DNA of 64,000 bases from Argyresthia goedartella. Lineage: Eukaryota > Arthropoda > Insecta > Lepidoptera > Argyresthiidae. Shown piece by piece: positions 1 through 9,404 of the stretch. The notes beneath the pieces are model-generated. The model did no database searches and was not told the DNA's origin. It saw only the letters and a list, made by a program, of their open reading frames with translations. A program made the translations under genes and the position numbers. The DNA lies in NCBI GenBank assembly GCA_949825045.1, contig OX463835.1:20477201-20541200 (forward strand), written 5' to 3'. How positions within the stretch are numbered: the stretch's first letter is position 1; the number at the start of each line of letters is the position of its first letter.

Positions 1-41
1 ATTCAAGAACACATGCCTTGTGAAGATGGCAACACAAGTTT
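1..41 (+). CDS. R3H-domain protein gene, first visible exon (5' incomplete)
   Basis: Frame 1 is open from the window edge and meets a strong donor (TTT|GTGAGT, intron from 42). It leaves two bases (TT) that join the next exon at 322 to complete a Leu codon. This phase agreement is the main support; 13 codons alone would be weak. The gene's start lies upstream of the window. The visible peptide (IQEHMPCEDGNTS) has no recognisable motif. See the exon at 22083 for the function. Confidence 0.5.
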
Positions 42-321
42 GTGAGTAGTTATCTATCCTTGTGTTTATTTCTGTTGCAATACATAATGTCACTGAAAAA
101 TCGAGGATTTTGGTCAGAGTGTCATAAGAGCGGAAATTTATTTATTTTATTTTGACAAAACCTACATCCTTCAAACCCTTCTCTAGCTGCAGTGATGGTC
201 TAGCTGAGAATATGAAGTACAGTACTGAATAACTGGTTTAATTAAATTTGGGCATATTTTTGCCTCTGCCATCCCATGAGGTCTATGTACCCTGAAACTG
301 ATGCTATGTAAGTTTTTTCAG

Positions 322-522
322 AGCAGCAAGTACTGGGAAACCAACAACCAAAATACCCTCGTACATAACCACCAACAACTGGCTGCAAGCGGGAGTTACA
401 GTGGATGATGTTGAGACAGAAGTGAGTTTACCGAAAACAGCAAAGATTGGGAAAGTCAATAAACATGTTGGAGGACTGATGAAGGGACTGTCTCAACCAG
501 TGGAGGCTGATAAGGCCCAGAG
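322..522 (+). CDS. R3H-domain protein gene, exon 2 of those visible
   Basis: A 201-base open stretch lies between a pyrimidine-rich acceptor (ttttttcag) and a donor (CAGAG|GTGATT). It encodes about 67 residues, basic and Thr/Pro-rich at the start (ASTGKPTTKIPSYITT), then a moderately acidic stretch (GVTVDDVETEV) and a Gly/Lys-rich tail (KHVGGLMKGLSQ). No domain is recognised. It ends in phase 2 (AG), which matches the acceptor at 20580, so the following intron is about 20 kb and holds the BEL element and several LINE fragments. Other frames contain stops. Confidence 0.62.
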
Positions 523-925
523 GTGATTTAATTATTGGCTAGACTTTAGAAAACGGTGGTTTGCTTGGGCTTTTGTGATTTTTTGGTCGATAGTTTGGTT
601 CATTTTAAACATGGTCTAAAAGTCGGAACTCAATAGTTTTTTAGATATGATTTTTTGAAAATCTATAAAATTTAGGTTTTATGTATGACACACACAATAA
701 TAAATAGTCTTGTGTCAGCCATGAATGAAGAATGATGCTCTGAGAGAGTGGCGGGCGGGAGCCATGATGTGAGCGGATGTGCGGTTCGATCCATAACAGA
801 ACCTTATCAACCAGTCCTGTACCCCTACCCTTGTTATGCAAGGCAAGAATTCAAGCTTGCTCTTCCGACATTTGAACAGATCACAGTTACCTACTCTGTC
901 GAGAAGAATGACGACTTCATACAAA
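523..925. other. Start of the 20-kb intron, no recognised feature
   Basis: Only short chance frames are seen here. The stretch around 745-870 is somewhat GC-richer than its surroundings, but no family was recognised. Confidence 0.4.
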
Positions 926-1322
926 AACCGGTCAAGTGGGAGTCTAAATCGCGCACGAAGGGTTCCGTACCACCGTTCAATGGAAGCGATGGTGTGGAGT
1001 GAATAGTTTGGATTTTACACAGCAAAATATTGTTTACAAAGTTATTGGTGCGGTTACTTTCACACTCCATGTACGTAACCAGGTGCATCCATAAGTTTGT
1101 ATGTGGTATTGTTGTATGGGAGCCCCCTTAAATATTTATTTTATCCTGTTTTTTAGTATTTGTTGTTATAGCGGCAACAGAAATACATAATCTGTGAAAA
1201 TTTCAACTCTCTAGCTAGCTAGGTTCTTGAGATACAGCCTGGTGACAGACGGACGGACGGACGGACAGCGAAGTCTTAGTAATAGGGTCCCGTTTGGAAC
1301 CCTTCGGGTACGGAACCCTAAA
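926..1322 (+). repeat. Lepidopteran interspersed repeat, near full length
   Basis: The copy begins at 'accggtcaagtgggagtc', passes the 'gcgcacgaagggttccgtac' and 'tgtatgggagcccccttaaa' modules, and ends in repeated GGAC units followed by 'agtcttagtaatagggtccc' and 'tacggaacccta'. The same modules recur at 24515-25510 and 61866-62140. From general knowledge this is a very abundant non-coding repeat of moths and butterflies. A stretch at about 1010-1105 is shared with 36520-36600 and looks like a further insertion inside it. Confidence 0.7.
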
Positions 1323-1493
1323 TAAACAATTTCCTAGCGTATGTAATACTCATACATAAGTAATACTCAAAAATTTAGTTTTTTGTTTTGGACAGCATGG
1401 CAGAGTTTCTTTCTTTTACCCAAAAGCTCATAAGTTACAACTGGAAACTGCTCAGTTTTAAAAAGGCAACAGCCTTTTTCTATATTCTGTAAT

Positions 1494-1611
1494 CTCTTGT
1501 TAGAGATAAGCTCGCCTTTGTACACATTTTTTCCTTTATATATTTTTTGTATTCACTGTTTTCATGAACAGACAAATATGTATACAAAGGCGAGCTTATC
1601 TCTTACAAGAG
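1494..1611. repeat. Two LINE 3'-tail pieces in tail-to-tail inverted orientation
   Basis: The piece 'agataagctcgcctttgta' (1503 on) is mirrored by 'tacaaaggcgagcttatct' near 1582-1600, separated by AT-rich sequence. The same tail motif ends the LINE fragments at 26120-26235 and 46476-47672, so both arms derive from that LINE family. Confidence 0.6.
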
Positions 1612-1755
1612 ATATCATATGAGCAGGATATACAAGTCAACAAGTAAACCTATCTTCATCAGCGAACTGGACCACCCCCTGCAGTTGTTTCTGCGGGCAG
1701 CCGAATTTTTGTATCAAAAGAAGACTGGAGAGAGAGAGAGAGGAGAACAGGCAGG

Positions 1756-2747
1756 ATGATTTGCTCTGTAGGTTCTGATGAACCGGCAGTAGTAAAACCT
1801 CCGTCAAAAACAAAGCTAGCTTTCTTAGGAGACAATGATTCTATGGATCAAAGTCCTCTCAAGAAATTTAACAGGGGTCTTATGATCCAAGATGAGAAAA
1901 CATTATTGATGCCAAACCCTTGACAAAGTTGACAGAGTTGGCGGCGATTGGGAGTTCATCATTTAAGTGTAGTAGTAGGGCGGAGAAAACCCGAGAGAAG
2001 CTGAAACGTCGCAAACAAGCACGTCCAGAAAGGTCGCAGAAGGTGGCGGTGGTTGAGGCTCAGTCCACCTCAGCAACGTCTGCGCCCAGAAAAGCTGTGA
2101 AACTTAAGCGTCAGCAGACAGATGAGAGCCAGATGACGGAACAGAGTCCTTCTAAGCGCCGGAATCGTGGACCGGAGCAGGCCGAGGGTCCACGTAGCAA
2201 AGAGCGCCGTGGGCTAGCGGTTGCATTGTGCCGCAAGGATGGCCTGCCAATGGACGAAGCTCTGTCTTCTGCGGTTAGGAAAATACTGCAGAACATGGTT
2301 GAGAACGCCATGGAAGCCGGGGTCGACTTCAAAATGACTAAGTTTGCTGCATCGGGCTTGGTGTCAGAAGGATTCTTCCTTGTGACACCAATGACCGAAG
2401 AGGCAAGAGATTGGCTTCTTGGGGCCAACTTCGGTGACCTAAACGGTGTAGACATCTTAGCAAAGAAGCTACATAGGTCTCGGGTGGCAGTGTGGTTTCC
2501 GGGAAAACAAGAGTATCTTCCGAAAGATCCTCTAAATCTGATAAAATATCAGAACATTGATAGGGTTGACCTGGTTATACAGGACTGGACGCTCATCAAC
2601 AGACAGGACATGCCTTTGGGTACCCGTCTGCTGATGGGTGTGCCGTGTGAGTTTGCCGAATCATGGAGCACAAACATGTTTTGGTTGTGCTTCCAGATGA
2701 CGCAAGTCCAGGCCAGGCTTATCCGTGACCAGTCAGCGACTGACTAA
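1756..2747 (+). pseudogene. Non-LTR retrotransposon ORF1-like, DUF4780-type domain, frameshifted
   Basis: An ATG at 1756 opens a frame that stops at about 1922. The coding sense then continues in another frame through 2747, so the copy has a frameshift near 1915. The N-terminal half is basic and Ser/Gln-rich (KLKRRKQARPERS), consistent with nucleic-acid binding. The C-terminal half (from about 2220) has the hydrophobic pattern of the DUF4780 family often found in insect retroelement proteins, for example GFFLVTPMTEEARDWLL and DWTLINRQDMPLGTRLLMGVP-like segments. No RT follows within reach; 2748-3311 has none. The family call is from memory of its pattern, so moderate confidence. Confidence 0.55.
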
Positions 2748-3311
2748 GGCTGAACCACTGAAGCCTGCTTCTTCGATAAACTCACCTTGTGTGTGTGGAT
2801 CGCAGGAGGAGGCTGCCGTTAGAGTGTAGGCAGAGAAGGCTCGAAGCGAGAAGCGAGCCTTCTAATTCACATCAAAGCAAGACATAGAACACTACACAAA
2901 AATACTAATTTTTAAAATGACAGACACATCACACGAACACACACACAAATTAGAATCTGTTAATTGAACCTACACCACTGCAAAGATGCAATGGTTGAAC
3001 TATGCCAAACCCTTAGACTATAATCTCGTCGGGTAGTAGCTCTAAACAAACGTGTATCCACAGCTCCTCGAATATTTTAATCAAAAACCTAGTCAAAATT
3101 ACAAATTTCGTTTTAAAATTAGTATCAGGTTAGAGTAAATAAAATTTCCTACTGTTCAAATATATATCTTAATCCAAACTGTCAGTGTAAACGGTGTTAA
3201 AGTGCATAAATAGCAACAAGTGAAGTGCATCATACTTGCTTATTTTTCAAAATTACCTTCACTTATACAACAACTTTACTGCCCACAAGATACGGTAACC
3301 GATATTCGTAG
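2748..3311. other. AT-rich sequence, no gene seen
   Basis: Probably decayed untranslated sequence of the flanking retroelements. A short perfect-looking hairpin (aaggctcgaagcgagaagcgagcctt, described by its arms aaggctcg/cgagcctt) lies at about 2838-2863. Confidence 0.35.
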
Positions 3312-3404
3312 CTGTTACCAGAGACTACGACGGCTCAGATGGTTAACCTTTTGGGCTAGCGCACTGAGCTAACGCAAGTTCGATCCCCAACATCTCACTT
3401 TTTG
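3312..3404 (+). other. tRNA-like segment with box A/box B-like motifs
   Basis: 'ggctcagatgg' near 3331 resembles box A and 'agttcgatcccc' near 3376 resembles box B, spaced as in a tRNA. It stands about 170 bases before the ORF1 at 3573. It may be a SINE head or part of the LINE 5' untranslated region. No complete cloverleaf was verified. Confidence 0.35.
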
Positions 3405-3572
3405 TAAACATTTATTTATTTCTGTGATTGTTGTCGTCTGAGTGCTGCCATCTATCAGCGGCGAAACAAAACAACAGTAAAGGGCCGACAGTGGCGCCCC
3501 CGAGGACAATTGTGGACTTTCAAGGAAACTCGATTCATGTATTGTGTGACTACTAGCGCCACTTCCACAAAC

Positions 3573-4673
3573 ATGAACGGCATGACTATGTGTTATGCCT
3601 GCCAAGGGGAGATTAAAGATGACGAAGACCGTCTGCGCTGCAAGATGGCAAGTTGCTCGAACATATTCCATCTAGCTTGTACCTCTACAACCGCGCGTAG
3701 CATGAGCAAGGAAGATAATGATGAGTGGGTTTGTCCGGAGTGTCGCATTTCGATGAAAAAGGGGGGTGACAACTCACTAACACCCGTGGGCTCTTCCAAA
3801 ATGCGATCAGCGGCTGTGACTTCGAGGAATAAAGTTATAAAACCACCGGCAAACGAAGATTACCGCTCCATTGAATATCTGGAGATCAATGCGGAGATAA
3901 GAAAATTGCATCAAGAGGTTGCTGACATATCTGCGATGCTGAAAAATGTGCTGGAATCAGTAACAGGTTTCGGCTCCAAAATGGACACCGTGATTTCCCG
4001 GACGCAGCTGGTAGAGTCAAAGTTGGAAACTCTTGGAGGTAGAGCTCAAAATGCTGTTCAGTCTCAAACCTCTGCTACGAACCAGAAATCGAATCCATCG
4101 GAATCAAAGGCCGAATCTTGCTCCGGAAGTACTTTCGCGTCAAAGGCAGCAGAAAAACAAATGATTTTGGGGGCAAAAATGGTTTCAATCCGGCCGGAAA
4201 TAGAGGGGAAGAGAGTACGGACAACATCATCTGCCCAAGTTATTCCCTCACAGCAGCAACGAAACGAAGAATCGTTTGAGGCGCCGCAAAAAACAAACAC
4301 AGCCGATGAACCAGAAGACGGAGAGGGATGGATAGAGGTTCGGAAAAAATCTCGTCGTCCACAATCTATGTGTTGTCTTGCGGGACCGAGCGTCACAACA
4401 TTGCAAGCCGTCGAGCGCCGAAGATATTTCCACTTATGGAATATGCGCTCGGGCCTGGAAGAGGTTCAAGCATATCTTCAGCAAGTGTGTGCTCCGGAAT
4501 CTGGAACCGTAGATGCACTGAAACCGAAGGGCGACTACAAATCGTATAAAATAGGAGTCCCGGCCGATTTGTACGATAAGTGTTTCTCCGTGAACATGTG
4601 GCCTGACAACGCTAGGGTGAAGCCATGGATACCCTTTCGAGGAGGTTGGCCGAAAACGAACTCAAGAAAGTAG
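3573..4673 (+). CDS. Non-LTR retrotransposon ORF1 with PHD-type zinc finger
   Basis: The frame is open from 3510. I choose the ATG at 3573 because it directly precedes the finger (an ATG at 3537 is also possible). A C4HC3 pattern begins CYACQGE and continues with Cys pairs, FHLAC and WVCPEC, which is the PHD layout known from ORF1 proteins of CR1-related LINEs. It is followed by a predicted coiled coil (EINAEIRKLHQEVADISAML), a low-complexity Ser/Gln/Lys linker, and a conserved-looking C-terminal region (GDYKSYKIGVPADLYDKCF...WPDNARVKPW). Such proteins bind the element RNA. Seven bases after its stop an endonuclease frame begins at 4681, the usual ORF1-ORF2 order. The frame is unbroken. Confidence 0.72.
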   Translation: MNGMTMCYACQGEIKDDEDRLRCKMASCSNIFHLACTSTTARSMSKEDNDEWVCPECRISMKKGGDNSLTPVGSSKMRSAAVTSRNKVIKPPANEDYRSIEYLEINAEIRKLHQEVADISAMLKNVLESVTGFGSKMDTVISRTQLVESKLETLGGRAQNAVQSQTSATNQKSNPSESKAESCSGSTFASKAAEKQMILGAKMVSIRPEIEGKRVRTTSSAQVIPSQQQRNEESFEAPQKTNTADEPEDGEGWIEVRKKSRRPQSMCCLAGPSVTTLQAVERRRYFHLWNMRSGLEEVQAYLQQVCAPESGTVDALKPKGDYKSYKIGVPADLYDKCFSVNMWPDNARVKPWIPFRGGWPKTNSRK

Positions 4674-4680
4674 TCCTTAT

Positions 4681-5208
4681 ATGCCCAATGACGGGGATTT
4701 GGTGACGATCTGCTACCAAAACACCAGAGGATTGCGCACTAAGTTGAGCAGCTTCTATACCAGCGTGTTAGCCGCCACTGCCGACTTGATTGCGGTTACA
4801 GAATCAGGTATCAATGATACTGTGCACGATGGAGAGCTCGTTCCTGATGGATATTCTATATTGCGGGGTGACAGGATGGATGGACGAAAACACGGAGGAG
4901 CTTTGCTGATCGCAAAACCTACACTGCAACTGCACAAGATTCCGTTGGAAGACGGTATAAACATCGACACCGCTTCTTTTGAAATGGTTTCTGCGGCACT
5001 GCATCGGCATAATAAGTACTTATTTACGTGTATTGTTGTTTATACTCCCCCCAAATCTAATTATAATGACTATTTGCACCTGTTTAAAATGATTGAGAAT
5101 GCGCTCGCTCTCTTTAATGTCATATCAGAGAGGACTGAGGTGGACTTGTTCCAGTGTTCTTTGACGGGATTCGCAAAAGTCGCCACTTTTTGTCTATGTT
5201 ATAAGTAA
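4681..5208 (+). pseudogene. LINE ORF2 fragment: apurinic-type endonuclease N-terminal half
   Basis: The frame starts with ATG seven bases after the ORF1 stop. It shows the start of an exonuclease-endonuclease-phosphatase domain: CYQNTRGLRTKL (metal-binding Asn), a TES motif (IAVTESGIND) and GGALLIAKP. The similarity stops near 5110 and the frame ends in unrelated sequence at 5208, so the rest of the endonuclease and the whole RT are missing. It belongs to the same element as the PHD ORF1. Confidence 0.7.
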
Positions 5209-5344
5209 GTAAGTAACGTCTGTGTTCTTTATAACCTGTTTCTTTGTACTCTAAATTAATGTCTGTTTGTGTCAATTTGGTTTTTGTTAACTGTTAGGTC
5301 ACAAGCACGTATGTAAATAAATAAATAAAAAATAAATAATCTAA

Positions 5345-6574
5345 GGCCAAACCACAGTGGTCGACAAGATAGACATAGCCCTGCTACAAGAGCCATACAT
5401 ACTTGTCGACGACAAAACGCGTCACGGGGCTGGGCTGCCTTAGTGGCGAACTCTATTATGACCATTCAGGTGAGCTGGCTGCCCGAACATGTATTATTGT
5501 CAGCAGTAGTCAGTAGTCAGCAAAGGATTAGGCTGTATTTCTGGTACATACTCCAGAGATCTAGTCGCTATATAACTTAATCTGTTGGAAGCTGGCGCAG
5601 GAAGCAGGAAGGTGGCGCTCATATCTAGCTAGGTACATGACGAGCGAGAAAGACTTCGTGCCGCCCCCGCGATTGGTACAAGAATTGTCGAGAACTATAA
5701 AAGTAAAGACGTTCCATTCGTGTTGTGCTGTGATGCCAACTCCCATAATGAGGTGTGGGGTAGTACCAATACTAACAAGAAAGGAGAAGTATTGTTAGAT
5801 TCTATCACAAGTAATAATAAAGAATTTAGGTAATGAACCAACTTATAAAACAAGAACTCGTAGGGAGGTCCTCGATATAACATTAACATCGGGTGACATA
5901 GGCAAAAGAGTTAAGAATTGGAGAGTGGCTGAGGAGGATACTCTGTCTGATCATAGGCGTATAACCGTCCAACTAGACTATCAGTTTAATTTAGTTAAAA
6001 TAAGAAATCCTTCCGAAGAAGGGCTGGAGCATATTCTGCGACATAATGGGCAAATGGACTCCAGCCCGACAAACATTTGGAACTAGAGAAGAATTAGAAG
6101 AGGGGGCGAATTAATTAGAAAAAACTCTAATATATGCATACCACCAGCCAAGCCCCCTTAGAAGAATTCCGGAAGGGAAAGGTCAACTATGTTGGAACAA
6201 AGAAATGAAGAAGCAAAGAAAAATAACTCGGAGAGCCATGAGGAGCGCCCTTTCAAGGGGCAATGAAGACAGCTGGGATGAGTATAGAAGGGTCAGGAAT
6301 GATTATAGCAAAACAAGATACAGAGAAAGTACTAAAAGCTGGTGCCTGTACTGCAGAAGGCATGGGAGGATCCACCAGATATAATAAAATAAGAAAACTT
6401 AGAGTGGGCCATTTGCACCATTCAAATCTGCGGGGCCTGATGGCATTTTGCCTGTGCTTCTACAGAAGGCCTACAGATTTATTAGCAACCATCTTGCAGA
6501 TGGTTGCTAATAAATCTGTAATTGGACCTTTCCACAAGGTGGATGCTTACCAGTGATTTGGTGTCTAATTAAAG
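5345..6574 (+). pseudogene. R1-like LINE ORF2, 5' part (endonuclease and RT start), decayed
   Basis: Scattered frames preserve an endonuclease: VDKIDIALLQEPYI at about 5360, FVLCCDANSHNEVWGS at about 5713, and LSDHRRITVQLD at about 5945. The RT begins with SAGPDGILPVLLQKAYRF at about 6427 and FPQGGCLP at about 6530. Stops and frameshifts occur throughout. The RT reading resumes at 13885 on the far side of the BEL element, so this LINE was already present when BEL inserted. The R1/Jockey-like class is inferred from the QEPY and PQGG motifs. Confidence 0.65.
6473..6519. repeat. Perfect 22-bp inverted repeat, 3-base loop
   Basis: 6473-6494 is the exact reverse complement of 6498-6519, with loop tgc. 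It lies in the decayed LINE between the RT start and the PQGG motif, exactly where RT sequence is missing. Confidence 0.9.
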
Positions 6575-6579
6575 ACTCC

Positions 6580-7123
6580 TGTTCGATTCCAAATCGATAT
6601 TCGATCGATGGTTTCGGAACGGCCATTTTGAATTTGACGTTGCTGCCAACCTTGCAGTTTTTGACAACTGACAGACGAAAGCCCTCGCAATGTAAACGCG
6701 TATTGGTCAGGGTATTGAAATTAAATCGCAAGCCATCTGGAATGTATTCGGGTTTCCCTCAGGATTGTCTATATAGCTGAGTGTGTTGTGGTTCCCCGAA
6801 CCAGATAAAGTTCGCATTTACGTGGCCGATTGGTTTTTCCCACGTTACATAACCTGTGTTGGAACACTGTGCTCATCGAAGCTGGCCTGCCAGTCATACC
6901 TGGTTGGCTGAAGAACCTGTCTACCAAGAAGAGCCTAGGGTGCACCCGGGCCTTGCAGAGAGACAGGAGGTTGACGGGACCGAAGCACAGACCAGGTTAG
7001 ATCGACTCCATTTACCTTAGCTCGGTGAATCGCCGACGTTCACACTTCTTGGCAACTGATTGCTACGCTACCTCGTAGCTGATGGGCCCCTACGAGGTCA
7101 TTAGGTGCCGAGAAGCCTGAACA
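6580..7123 (+). repeat. BEL/Pao 5' LTR
   Basis: Begins TGTTCGATTCC and ends GCCTGAACA. It matches 13336-13879 over all 544 positions except 6846 (t, versus a at 13602) and 7061 (t, versus c at 13817). No TATA box or poly-A signal was assigned with confidence. Confidence 0.95.
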
Positions 7124-7126
7124 CTT

Positions 7127-7142
7127 TGGTAGCAGAGCGTGG
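7127..7142 (+). other. Putative primer-binding site
   Basis: TGGTAGCAGAGCGTGG starts three bases after the 5' LTR. It begins with TGG, as expected for pairing to a tRNA 3'-CCA end, and resembles the PBS region of other BEL elements. The priming tRNA was not identified. Confidence 0.7.
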
Positions 7143-7688
7143 TTTCCTGAGATTTGCAGCCGTCAAGGGCTCCAGGAACGCACGATTTGGGACTATCAAT
7201 CTGTAGGTATAGGCGGTTATTAGGTAACTGTTGTTCCTATATCCACATAGATTGGTAGTATTGTAAGCTATAGGTCTATTGCTGGTAGTAGATAGACAGA
7301 TATTGAATTGAAAATTGCATTGAATTACCAGTCAGTCAATCTATTAGTGGTCTAGTAATGCTATTGAAGAATGTTTTGGTTAACATAGGCAGTTACATCT
7401 ATTGATAGCAGGCTATTGCATTGTTTTCAGTTTATAGCAATTTATAACTTGAACTAATATTGACTATCTGTATGTGTTGTAGTGATAAAGGGAGACTAAA
7501 TTGTTATTTACAGAATTTATATAGATATAAAACTCGGTTCCTATTGTTTAAGGAAAATAACATTGTTTAAGTTATAGTTTAGGGTTCCCTCGTTTGGGTT
7601 ATAGACTGGAGGGTCCAATAAAATTGAGTTACTGCAAATTGTGAGTAAGTATCGTTCCGATATATATTATTTGTATTTGTATTTGATC

Positions 7689-9404
7689 ATGTCGTTATCT
7701 GAAATCCAGAAGGGTGTTTCTAAGGAACTCAGATGGTTTTCCTCCGCACACGGTCTGATAGACCGTTTAGATAGGCATGATGTGGTATTGGAGCGGTCTA
7801 TGGACGTTAAGGAACGTTACAATAGGGTGCTCGAATTGTCCGCGCAGGCGGAATCAGTTGATGGTTGCGCACCTGACAGGCTGTCACGGTTGCTAGGGGA
7901 TGTCGACCAATGTATGGAGATGGCAGCTGCTATCACGCAGAAGGCTGCGGACATACGTAGACAGCGCGAGTCCAGCCATGGTGGTGACATTGAAGCACCT
8001 CTGCCGCTTCAGGGTTCAGGGTCCAGGTTACCGGCCATAACTATGCCTACTTTTGACGGAGTGTCCGGTGAATGGATGAGCTTCATCAATCTGTTCGACA
8101 GTTTGGTGCACATGCGATCGGACATTACCAAGTCTGTCAAGATGGCTCAGCTGGTGGCAGCATTGAGGGGTGAGCCTAGGGAGCTGGTCGCTCATTTGAC
8201 AGTTACGGAGGGTAACTATGAAACGGCCAGACAATTGTTGGTCAGACGTTACCATAACAAACGGAGGTTGGCCGATGCCCAACTGAACCGTTTGTTTAGT
8301 ATCCCGGTTGTGAACAAGGTCGGGGCCATACAGACGGAGGTTTTGAACCCGTTGTTGTCCGTCACCAAGGCTCTAGAGAATCTTGGACTTCCGGTTGGTG
8401 AATGGTCGTACCTACTGCTGTACATTGTACTTTCCCGCCTACCCGCTGACGTGCAGACTCGTTTCGAACAGTCTCACGGGAGGTCGGCCGAGGACCTGCC
8501 CGCCTTCTCCGACTTGGTCGGATTCTTGGAAGAGGAGGCTCGACGGGCAGAGAATTTGGGGTTGACGGTCACCCATCCTTCGGAGCCACAGAGAGCTGCC
8601 GGGAGCGCTGTGAGGAGGGGCCCTCCGACGAGGAAGGACCGCACCAACCGGCAGTCGTATGGGACTGTGAGTGCATTGACCCCACATAGTGAGACCTGCC
8701 CATGTTGTAGGCAGATTGGCCATGCTGTGGCCAATTGCAATAAGTTCGGGGAACTTAGGGTTGAGGGACGGCGCCGGATGGCCAAGCAGCGGAGCTGGTG
8801 TTTCCTGTGCCTCGGGCCACACATGGCTAGGGACTGCACGCGCACAAAAATGTGCGGATATTGTGGTGGGGCCCACAACAATCTGTTGTGCATGAACCGG
8901 TCCGGCCAACAGCCACCACAGGGCCGTACCCAGGGTGACACGGCATGGGGCCCTGAGAATTCGTTTGCGACTCGGAGCGCAACTCAGGGGCCAACGTCCC
9001 CACGTGCACAGGGCAGTACTAGGGTGCAGGGCCGCACTCAGGGTCATCACATGGGGGGCCCTGAGTTTTCGGTTGCGACTCAGCATCCGACTCAGCGGGA
9101 CATTGGGTGTGTTCAGCGGGCCGTAACGGGCGGGTGGCATGGGACACCTTCGAGCTATGCGGATGCGGTTCGGACGCCGCCTCAGTTGTCGCCCCGCTCG
9201 TCGCCTCGTCCTCGTCGGTCGCATGTGATGTCCCCCCCGCTCATGGAGCGGCCACGGTTGAATTCACGCCCACCCCCCTTCGGGGGGCGTCGTAGGGTGG
9301 CAATGGAACCGGCGCGTGGGCCATTTGTACAATGGGACCCTCTGGCGTATAGCTGCCTACCTGATCGGTTACAGGCACAGTGGGGCCCCGGGGGTCCTCG
9401 CTAG
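7689..9404 (+). CDS. BEL/Pao gag polyprotein
   Basis: The frame is open from 7641. The ATG at 7689 (MSLSEIQKGV) is preferred because the upstream codons encode a Tyr/Leu run typical of untranslated sequence. The first third is helical. The middle (ITMPTFDGVSGEWMSFINLF) matches the DUF1759 capsid-like pattern of BEL gag proteins. Three zinc knuckles follow between about 8698 and 8890: CX2CX4HX4C once, then CX2CX3HX4C twice (CFLCLGPHMARDC, CGYCGGAHNNLLC). The tail is rich in Gln, Pro and Arg. Gag packages the element RNA. The frame ends in a single TAG (9402-9404), after which pol continues in the same frame. Confidence 0.9.
   Translation: MSLSEIQKGVSKELRWFSSAHGLIDRLDRHDVVLERSMDVKERYNRVLELSAQAESVDGCAPDRLSRLLGDVDQCMEMAAAITQKAADIRRQRESSHGGDIEAPLPLQGSGSRLPAITMPTFDGVSGEWMSFINLFDSLVHMRSDITKSVKMAQLVAALRGEPRELVAHLTVTEGNYETARQLLVRRYHNKRRLADAQLNRLFSIPVVNKVGAIQTEVLNPLLSVTKALENLGLPVGEWSYLLLYIVLSRLPADVQTRFEQSHGRSAEDLPAFSDLVGFLEEEARRAENLGLTVTHPSEPQRAAGSAVRRGPPTRKDRTNRQSYGTVSALTPHSETCPCCRQIGHAVANCNKFGELRVEGRRRMAKQRSWCFLCLGPHMARDCTRTKMCGYCGGAHNNLLCMNRSGQQPPQGRTQGDTAWGPENSFATRSATQGPTSPRAQGSTRVQGRTQGHHMGGPEFSVATQHPTQRDIGCVQRAVTGGWHGTPSSYADAVRTPPQLSPRSSPRPRRSHVMSPPLMERPRLNSRPPPFGGRRRVAMEPARGPFVQWDPLAYSCLPDRLQAQWGPGGPR

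Noticed and set aside
8439..9224. 261-codon minus-strand frame opposite BEL gag
   Set aside because: Shadow of the GC-rich gag coding strand; no domain recognised.
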